From Cristatella mucedo (lineage: Eukaryota; Bryozoa; Phylactolaemata; Cristatellidae): a DNA stretch of 64,000 bases. The number at the start of each line of letters is the position of its first letter. The stretch's first letter is position 1. The position numbers were made by a program, and so were the translations under genes. Below are positions 56,232 to 64,000 of this stretch, piece after piece. The stretch spans positions 2,517,001 to 2,581,000 of the forward strand of contig WPIO01000002.1 in the NCBI GenBank assembly GCA_009760855.2. The letters run 5' to 3'. The notes under the pieces are model-generated. The model had not been told where the DNA came from, made no database searches, and worked only from the letters and a program-made list of their open reading frames with translations.

Positions 56232-56590
56232 ATGCCCTTCTTTGTAGATTATTCACCAACAGTAACAATAAGAACAATGCAAAGCTATGCTGATTCCGAT
56301 GCCGCATTGGCCGGAAGAGCCTTGGTGGTTCGGCTGATCGCCGGAGCCATAATAAATGCAAAGCGACTAGAGTCTACGTGCCGTGGGATTGAGCTTCCTG
56401 ATAGAATTTTGACTGAAGCAATTAGCACACCCTGCACGCTTTGTATTACCAAGTAAGTGCTCCAAAGATTAAGCTATCGAGACTAATTCCGTTGTCCGCT
56501 CAACGCAGGGTCTACAAGGCAATAGCTTTAAGTTTCCACTTACTGATGCGGAGATCGAGAATTTACTTCGTGAATGATAAAATAAATTCG
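56232..56590 (+). CDS. Candidate small spliced gene or relic, unknown
   Basis: The frame 56,232-56,456 reads naturally (MQSYADSDAALAGRALVVRL, ESTCRGIELPDRI) and ends at a strong donor-like AA/GTAAGT. A nearby acceptor (AACGCAG at about 56,507) opens a frame ending FKFPLTDAEIENLLRE-stop, with AATAAA shortly after (56,578-56,585). The phases of donor and acceptor do not agree in the simplest reading, so the model is incomplete. Family unknown. Confidence 0.25.
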
Positions 56591-56729
56591 CTATTAAAAA
56601 TTGTTTGTCAGGTTGGAACTATTGCGCTTGCTGTGGTCTGCAACCAGATAGCTTATTCGCTGCCTGACTGGAGGTGCTTCAAACACAAGGCGGATCGCTG
56701 TAAACGGTCCAAAGCCCTTTAATTGGAAA

Positions 56730-57360
56730 CCTGCGAATGACTAAACGGGTTCGTGTGGACTTTAGCGCTAAATGCAATTGAAGCAGTAATTTCAAAATAC
56801 AGAATTACCGTAGCGACAAACTATCGTCCCACTTGCAGTGGATAGCGGATTATCTGCTGCACGATTCAAACCTCTGACTTAGGTGTGAAGAATGAGCACG
56901 CTGCCACTGAACTAAGACCCACTGAACCAACTTTTAGGATTGTTGGTAATGGACGTGAAAGCGCGGTGTGAATTACGGTCCATCGTGACCGTGAATAATC
57001 ACGACGGGTATCATTATAAAGCCCGTGCATGAGAGTAGCATTCGGACATTTGCCGATAACATAAGCTTAGCATAGTTTATAATGTTTCATGAAACTGCAA
57101 ATACATAGATGTGGGCTACGGAATCGCATGCCAGTTTATACAATCAGTAAATGCGATAAAATTTAAGCAGATTGACTATTGATAAATAATAAATAAATAT
57201 TTGTTCTTCTAATGTTTCATAAACCTCAAATACCTATAGTATGTTTGGTACACAAATAATCTCGGATGGATCATTTACTTTTTGGAGTCCTCTATTCAAA
57301 CAGAGTTATCAGTTCATTCTTTTTGCCATCCTATAGGCCAGAGCAAGAGGATGAATGGAC
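56730..57360. other. No supported feature
   Basis: AT-rich spacer; loosely repeated TTCTAATG(T/C)TTCATAA motif at 57.2 kb shared with 43.59 kb. Confidence 0.35.
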
Positions 57361-57369
57361 ATACAAGTG

Positions 57370-57500
57370 AGTGGCAAAAACTGGGAGTCAATATACTGCT
57401 TTGATTGGGAGCCAGTGCAAGTCGGCGAGAATTGCTATAATGTGGCAAAGAGGAAGTTCATGACAGTTAAGCCTGGCTTTTTTGCGTACCCTGATGTGAG
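57370..57500 (-). mobile_element. LINE family A relic
   Basis: Matches the minus-strand LINE at 12.93-13.06 kb: AGTCAATATACTGCTTTGA and GCCAGTGCAAGTCGGCGAGAA, then ATAATGTGGCAAAG. Decayed, no ORF. Confidence 0.6.
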
Positions 57501-59904
57501 CAATGCGGAGTCCTGAATAATTTAACTTACTTTCTTGGTTTGGGTGGCAGAAAACTGCAAGTCAGCTTAGGTTAATAAATGGTTGTTGTACTATGGCCTT
57601 AAGCAGTGTTGCATGTCGACAGCCATGTGCTCGCTTTAGAACAAGGCATATGGTCAGTCGATCACACCGGACCGTTTAACTTCAGTAGGAATTGCAATAA
57701 TGCGGATTCTTAAGGTCTGCATTGAATGCACTGTGATGCTGACTATCCGCACAAGAGGCTAATATAACAAGACGATGAGGTCTGCAGTTTTGTGCACGTT
57801 CTCCATTTGATTTAGTTCTCCTGTTGCAGCGTCTCTTCTCCCTTCTAATCTTATCGCGTGAGAGGTTATGGTTGCTCTTGTTTCATTCGACTTCTTGAAG
57901 GAAAGATAATCTCATAAACACCTAGAATGGCACTAATTTACTGAGTATTTCGCTGGAGTCCCTGTCCGCGGTTGCTGCGACTTGCCTCTTTCAGCTTGAG
58001 GATTGCTCCTTGAATCTTGGGAAACAATGCGGAAGCAAGATGTTTGTCATTCCTTATTCTATCTTAAATCATGGAACTGCAGAATTTGTCGTAGTTGCCT
58101 TTTTCTGCAGTAAAACATTGGGTTCTTAACAAGGATACAGAATAATCGAGAAGAAACCTCTTCCGACTCCAGCAGCACAGCCTAGCAACTCAGAACTAGG
58201 TGCAAGAGGCCAACGGTGGACCGAGATGTTCACTTTCTCTTTCGAGTCCCTTCTAAGAACGACGTTCGGTACTTCAAGAGCAGAGTCTCATTTGAACTGG
58301 AATAATATTAATAAAAGTAATGGCGTGACCTTTCGCAATGCCTTTCTGAAACTAAATGAGCAAAGCATGAGTCCAATTGCGACGTTACTCTGTGTGGCTC
58401 TCTGACTACTTCTATTTAAAAAAAAATCTGCTACATCTCCGCGATGATTGCTAGAAATGAAGATTACCTTTCTGTGCTACAGGAAAGGGTTGGGGATCTA
58501 TACCTACATTTTTTAGTCTTGCGTCTAAGATTTAACTAAAGCGTGATACAACTGTCTTGGCTTTGAGATGGATTAGTAAGACATGTAGTATTCCTTATAT
58601 GCACTAGCGTTTAAAGTACAAACACATATCTGCTTACTGCTATAGTCATTCCAGCTATGATTTTTCTAGCTTAGCATCCTGCCATGTTTACGTAGTCATT
58701 GCACTTAGAGGAATTTAGGGCTAAACTCTGTCTCAGGTAAGACCGTTTCCATGGCGCAATGAGTATGATAATACACTTTCTTGAGTTAAATTCTTCTAAG
58801 CCCTAAAGTTGCAGCCTTAAAAACTTGGACTCTATCTGTTGCAAGCATGAACCCTAAAAAATAACCCATTTAATAAGCTATGCTTGGCAGTTAGTTAGTA
58901 CGCCATGGTCACAGACGCCACGCTAACAATACGGCATTTGAGATATTTATACTACCACTACGACAGTAAAGCAATGACGAGTGCCACGTCGAAAAGGAGG
59001 AGATATTTGATAAATTTGCATATGCAGCCCCAACACGCACTTTCGTGGTTATTGTAGATCATGTCTTGCTGTGAACAGGCAAAAATAGAATTTGTCTGAG
59101 ATTCTTCACCGGGGCTTACGATATAGTTAATATACTTTTAAAGAGAGACAATCCTACTGCGCGTTCCATGCACGAAGTTCAAGTAGAGTCACTACCGATG
59201 CTGACTAATAAATTTAATAAAATCAGATTGATCTTCTTTTAATAAGAGAATTAATAAATACAAATGTTTGAAATGCGTTTTCATTGTTCCTCCTATACAG
59301 ATTTTGCTCTGTTAACTAAGAATTCTAAGCTTGGCAGGTCAGCAAGGTGGGCTCAGAAGCTAGGTCAGCAGACACTAAGGCCTGCTGACCTAAGCCAAGT
59401 TGGAGTTTTTCGCAATCTTTCCCCGTTGCAGGCTCGTAGCTACCCAATGCATGATACAGTTTGAGCTGTGCTTATATGTTTTCCTCTTTTCCCCCAAAAC
59501 TGGTTGGAAGCTCTCGCATGATGTTCTTAGTTACTTGGTTGCCACTGCTGATACGAGAGCCTGACTGGTCATATGAACACAACCACCTGACCAATAGCCG
59601 TCGAGCTGCTTTCGATGCCAGTGAAGATTGGCATTCCAACAAACTGGAGCACGTTCTCTCCAGTTCAAGTTATCAACAGCTGACGTGTTCGATAATGTGA
59701 CTCATGAATACCAGCTGCTGAATGAACAGAGTAAGCACGAGCTGCTGGATGCTGGTGCAGCTGTTTGACCACTCAACAAAGCGTCGACGTGAAATTCCTT
59801 TGGCTGAGAGCTGACAAATGACCACAGAATTAACCTAGGGTTTATACATTTTAAATAAATCCACAAATTGTGCAGCATCATGACAGAACCAACACATCTA
59901 AGGC

Positions 59905-59922
59905 CACACACACACACGCGCA

Positions 59923-59953
<31 letters not shown>

Positions 59954-59962
59954 GCACGCACA
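59905..59962. repeat. CA/CGCA microsatellite
   Basis: (CA)n interspersed with (CGCA)n, about 58 bp; short ORFs across it are artefacts. Confidence 0.9.
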
Positions 59963-60305
59963 GGCAGAGAGAAGCTGTTATTTTTCAACACTCTGACCCA
60001 AAATTCCTACCCTCACTTGACTTCTTCATGACATACTGAACTCCTAGACCTATTTCAGCCACCTTGTGTCCTCAGATCATCGATGGACTATAAGTCAGCT
60101 GTTCCATTCCTTCGCTTAAGGACTTCTAGCAATAGAAGCTTTCTTTCTGTACGCATAGACTCTGGAAATCACTGCCACATATCTAGTGTAACGACATTAA
60201 ATCTCCATCTAGCGACTTCGGCACATCCTTCCCGACCGTCCTGAGTTACTAGATCTATGCAACTCCTTCCCTTTACTGCCCTCCTGACTCAGCTCTGCCT
60301 ATCTT

Positions 60306-60306
<1 letters not shown>

Positions 60307-60341
<35 letters not shown>
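60307..60341. repeat. CT microsatellite
   Basis: About 17 CT dinucleotide units within copy 2 of the dispersed repeat. Confidence 0.9.
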
Positions 60342-60343
<2 letters not shown>

Positions 60344-60589
60344 TCTGTATTTGTCTCAGGAGAGATTTTTCTATTATATGAACATCAAGTGCTGCTTAGG
60401 CTTTGAGTGCAAGATATAAAACTCTCCAGTGTCATGCCAACTTAGTGCTTATGGCTGCGTAGAGTTATAGCCTGAGATAAATTCCATTTAGATTACGTTT
60501 TTAAGACTTCTAATTACCTGCCGACTTTGTGGAGCTATTTTGAAGCTGGTCCAATAGGCTTTTCTTAAATGTCCTGTTCACTTTTGTGA

Positions 60590-61290
60590 AATGGCTTTGG
60601 AATTTTACGCGAGCGAATAGAATGTAAGATACCAACTGATATTTGAATAGCATAAGTAAACAATAGAAAAATGTATGCACCCTGTTTTTCCACTGTATTT
60701 ATGTTTGGGTTGTCGTGAGATTCTGTTGCTATGCACCTGCTACTATTCAGAAAAGCACATGACTTACATGCCAATTTCAGATCAACTCTTGCACTTGCAG
60801 CTCGTAGAGAGTAACGGAAGCCTACTGTGCAGGTTCATCCTATTTAGCATCAATAATGGCTGTCTAATGCAAGTATGCCATCATGCCCTTGGTCACCGCC
60901 TGTTCCGTCTCCATTGCTAGTAAATACTATGCCTGGCAGCAGCTGAGCATCACAGCTTCCATTCGCACGCGTTTGATCTAACTCTTCCGCTAGAAGCTGT
61001 CAGTTGTGACAATTTGGTCATTTCCTGATCTGCAGAGCCATTTTCGACTGGTCATGGAGACTCAGCAGTCCTGGATTCGCCATTCCGGCAATGGGTTACC
61101 ATAGACATTCTACTCCTGCTGCCCCTGCTGATCGTGCTGCTCTTGTACCCCATTCCTCTGTTTCGTGCTTGTTTCCACACACATACAACGGTGAGGAGTT
61201 TCCTGTGGATCACTTGTAAGTCTTGAGAATGGTTTGCTTGATTCCGCCTCAGTAGGCTTAAATAAATAAAGAAATCCTAGCTGATTAAAC
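60590..61290. other. No supported feature
   Basis: Short ORFs only; nothing recognised. Confidence 0.35.
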
Positions 61291-61296
61291 TGCCTC

Positions 61297-61443
61297 TTTT
61301 GTATAGCGACAGAAGAGCCTTTACGGCTATCAGCACCGCCGGCAGTGACGATAAAGGATCGCCCACCGCAGGAATCGATCCCACGACCTCGGGACCCAGG
61401 TCGTGAAAGTAACCGCCTTACCTAGTGTGCCATCACGGAGTGT
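61297..61443 (-). mobile_element. tRNA-derived SINE, copy 1
   Basis: Read on the minus strand: an A-box-like start (GATGGCACACTAGGTAAGGC), B box GGATCGATTCC (61,371-61,381 in reverse), then the tail GATAGCC(G)TAAAGGCTCTTCTG and CTATACAA. The promoter arrangement and spacing are those of a tRNA-derived RNA polymerase III SINE. Shares its tail with the copy at 62.04 kb. Confidence 0.75.
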
Positions 61444-61449
61444 ACAGCT

Positions 61450-62035
61450 TAAACTGATAATAGAAGCAACAGAAAATGGGCTCCTCGGTAAAGTCTCCTT
61501 AATCTTCGCCGGTGGCTGACTTAACGGTATTAATAGATGCACTCAAATTGTAATGCTTTCATTAAATGGCAGATGGCAGAAATGATGGCAGAGAAGTTCT
61601 TATTGAGCTCACTTTGTGAAAACTTCAAAAAAGAATTTTAAGAAAAGTGGAATGAACTTTGGAAAGTTGTAGACTCAAATAAACATTACCGACAGGCAAA
61701 AGCGTCTTAACAGAACCACTGTCAGGAAGGCAATGCGGCAGTCTGTAAGCTTTCTAAATGGAATGTCTATGCTCTCTCTCTCTTAAAGCCTGTTGACCTA
61801 ACAAGGGCCTTTCCCTGCCGACTAAGAATTACTAGTCAGGAATGGGTAAAATGTCCCACTTTTAAGGATAAATGCATCCATTCCAGATTATTAATGTGCG
61901 TGAGGTCTGTGCCTTTTTGCCGATAAGCATCAAGATGAACAACGTATGCTTGAAATGGAGCCCGGCCAACGAACGAGTTGCATAGCCTCCGCGCTTGTAG
62001 CAGAGCAAAAATAAGTAAAGTGCGTCAAAAAGACA
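61450..62035. other. No supported feature
   Basis: Spacer between the two SINE copies; nothing recognised. Confidence 0.35.
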
Positions 62036-62039
62036 GCCT

Positions 62040-62190
62040 AGGGGCCGTAATAGCCCATGAGGTAAGGTGCGCGCTCTTCACGACCGAGGTCGTGGGTGCG
62101 AATCCTGCTGTTGACAATCCCTCATTGCCAACCTTCAAGCTGTGGTGATAGCCATTAAGGCTCTTCTGCCACTATACAATTGAGGGTGTC
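62040..62190 (+). mobile_element. tRNA-derived SINE, copy 2
   Basis: A-box-like TAGCCCATGAGGTAAGG, B box GGTGCGAATCC at 62,095-62,105, then the shared tail GATAGCCATTAAGGCTCTTCTG and CTATACAA. Inverted relative to copy 1 and about 600 bp from it. Confidence 0.75.
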
Positions 62191-62233
62191 AAATCAGCCT
62201 TTATTTTGTATTTGGTTCAAGTAAATGTTGCAC

Positions 62234-62360
62234 TTAGAAGAAAGTGCTTGCTCTCAGCTTTTTAGGTGAATATGACATCGAAATAGGCGCTGCCACGTTA
62301 GAAGAAAGTGCTTGCTCTCAGCTTTTTAGGTGACTGACATCGAAATAGGCGCTGCTACGT
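62234..62360. repeat. 64-bp tandem duplication
   Basis: Two nearly identical units beginning TTAGAAGAAAGTGCTTGCTC and ending GAAATAGGCGCTGC(C/T)ACGT, starting at 62,234 and 62,298, differing by a 2-base indel and a few substitutions. Recent. Confidence 0.95.
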
Positions 62361-62369
62361 CATACTTCC

Positions 62370-62930
62370 GTCGAATTCCCTTTACGACCTCTCAAATTGG
62401 AGGTTCAGTCTCTTAAAGAAATTCCTGGCTACGAAGCTAATAGGCGTCGCTTGTTATTGAACCAAATCACTTCCTGAAAACGACACGGCACCGATAACAG
62501 GCTACTAAACGTTGTTGCAAGCGTCTGTTTATATTTACGATAAATAAACGCGTTTTGAGATATCTAGGCACTGTGCCCTTAGCAGGAAGTGAGCTGGCTC
62601 TACGAGCAAGTGACGCCGTATTTGCTGGGCTGCGGGCCTTAAGGTGGTAGGGGCAGGGTACTCAAGCTGCCCTCAGTATATGCTAAAGGGGTTGACTGAG
62701 CTTTCACAAATGGGAAATCAGCCTTTTTTTATGCACCGATCGCAGCATAAGAGTCTCCGTTAGCTCCTTACCGATATTTGAGGTCCAACAGCCACATCCG
62801 GATATCTACCAGGCGGTAAGGCAAAGATCGCCATTTTTAGAGCAAGATTCTAAAGGCTCGTCGGGCATGGAAATTTGGGGGCTCAGATTAAAAGTGCTTC
62901 TAAGATGAGATCTATCATTTATTCATCGGT
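62370..62930. other. No supported feature
   Basis: Short ORFs only; nothing recognised. Confidence 0.35.
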
Positions 62931-62934
62931 GCGG

Positions 62935-63335
62935 CAAAAAATTCTGCTTCCTAGCGCAGCGAGCATTTAGCGTACCTGTTTGGGTTCTGTTTTCAGATGG
63001 GCAGTTTGTCTTTTCCTCCGAAGAGTGGTAACTGTACGCGCGCGTTTTAAAAGGCGTGCCGAAGAAGTGCCGATTAGATTGGTCTCGACAGAATTCTCAC
63101 TTTATCCCTCTCTCTCTCTCTCTCTCTCTCTCAAAAATTATGCTTCCTACTGCAGCGTGCATTTAGCGTGCACTTTTAATCTCGGTTTCCAGAAGGACTC
63201 TTCCCCTTAATTTAGAAGAGATTGGGGACCTTTTGTGCAGGCACGATTTGGAGTCTGCGTGTCAAAGAAGCAGCGATAATATTGGTCTCGACAGTGTTCC
63301 CGTAAAAAGACGGTTCTGCGCATGTTGGGACCGTC
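62935..63335. repeat. ~200-bp imperfect direct duplication
   Basis: TGCTTCCTA(G/C)NGCAGCG and GCATTTAGCGT occur at about 62,945 and 63,141; ATTGGTCTCGACAG at about 63,078 and 63,281. Spacing 196-203 bp. A (CT)n run at 63,108-63,131 sits at the junction of the two copies. Confidence 0.75.
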
Positions 63336-63339
63336 TAAA

Positions 63340-64000
63340 TGTAGGCGCCAAAGAAGAGACTCCGCCATATTGGCAATTGCAGAGACATGAGCCAGAGGCG
63401 GCGCACCCGAAGGCTGCCAGCCCGGGCCAGGCTCACGCGGCACTTCGTACGGCAGGTAAACGGAAGCCCATTGGAGGAAAGTTTGTATATACTTCCTTGA
63501 CGGAAACAGCTTGAAGAGCGGCGTCGCGCCTTCGGCGTGCCGTCTACTGATAATAGTGCAGTGAAATTTAAAGAGCCTAAAGTTGTTCGCCAAATCTCTC
63601 TCCTCCTCGAAATTATCTTCACACGTGCCTGTGCGGAATTGCCTCTTCATCAAATCTAAAAATATGATTGCATCTCTTGAAAAATTTAATAATTGTTGCT
63701 AAGGAAAAGCTAATGCCGCCTGCCAGGCGACGGAAAGCTTCGCAGCCTGTCTCCCTAAGATTCGACAGATCTAAAAGGACGCTACAAAAATGCATTGAGC
63801 TCGATTTTCACGCCAGGTTCCTACGGTTTGAGGTAAAATGCTAGTAGAAACCATCTTTTTTACATAATTGCTGTCCAATTTAGCTTCTAAATCATTCCTG
63901 CAGACGGCTAAATAGCGAAAATCTCCGAGTACTAACACAAAAAAGCTCCCTAGTGGTGTTTACAACAAGCACACCATTCATTGTTGATCTAGCACAGTGC
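63340..64000. other. No supported feature at the right edge
   Basis: Overlapping short ORFs on both strands at 63.2-63.65 kb show no family motif. Nothing else recognised up to the end of the window. Confidence 0.35.

Larger units (their letters stand above)
57650..60580. repeat. Dispersed repeat, copy 2
   Basis: Direct-orientation relative of 53,200-55,640 with many small indels; see that entry for shared blocks. Carries CA/CG microsatellite (59.90-59.96 kb) and CT microsatellite (60.31-60.34 kb) insertions absent or shorter in copy 1. Confidence 0.6.

Noticed and set aside
61297-62190. Genuine tRNA genes
   Set aside because: A/B boxes are present, but the cloverleaf does not close and both carry the same SINE tail.

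Overview
This window is metazoan nuclear DNA. It has spliced genes with GT/AG introns, a replication-dependent histone gene quartet whose mRNAs end in the animal-type 3' stem-loop, CR1/L2-like LINEs, tRNA-derived SINEs and long microsatellites. An aquatic invertebrate such as a sponge or cnidarian is plausible, but nothing here fixes the species. Host genes are GC-rich; one 26 kb block is strikingly AT-rich and foreign in character.

Layout. 0.2-4.6 kb: URI1 (unconventional prefoldin, minus strand, at least six exons) with LINE debris in an intron. 6,131-32,439: a Polinton/Maverick (adintovirus-like) endogenous element bounded by ~305-bp terminal inverted repeats and a near-perfect 6-bp target duplication. 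32.5-36.0 kb: an old plus-strand LINE copy split by a minus-strand LINE of a second family. 36-38 kb: further LINE fragments. 38.5-41.8 kb: histone genes H3, H4, H2B and H2A as two divergent pairs. 43.2-43.6 kb: a Tc1/mariner transposase relic. 44.15-48.0 kb: TBC1D31 (WD40 plus TBC domain, minus strand). 48-64 kb: gene-poor repeat-rich DNA with microsatellites, a degenerate telomere-like tract, two diverged copies of a ~3 kb repeat, two inverted tRNA-derived SINEs and small tandem duplications.

The Polinton is the main biological object. It carries a virion-type gene set: protein-primed DNA polymerase B, retroviral-type integrase, FtsK/HerA-type packaging ATPase, adenovirus-type cysteine protease, double jelly-roll major capsid protein, two tandem penton-like proteins, a phospholipase-A2-domain protein, four fibre-like modules, small membrane-active or coiled-coil proteins, a YqaJ/lambda-type exonuclease, a DUF5679-like zinc ribbon, and a free-standing phage-like HNH endonuclease. 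Most core genes are broken by stops and frameshifts, so this is a fossil; a few ORFs, including the HNH gene, are still open. A nearly intact LINE later inserted into it at 12.4-15.7 kb. Two features stand out: a TATAG/TATAA-type motif abutting many start codons on both strands, and terminal repeats that carry the start and first codons of both end genes.

In working order the genes would suggest a self-synthesising, virion-forming element: polymerase and integrase for replication and insertion; ATPase, capsid, pentons and protease for assembly; PLA2 protein and fibres for entry. This is inference from family knowledge. No copy here appears functional.
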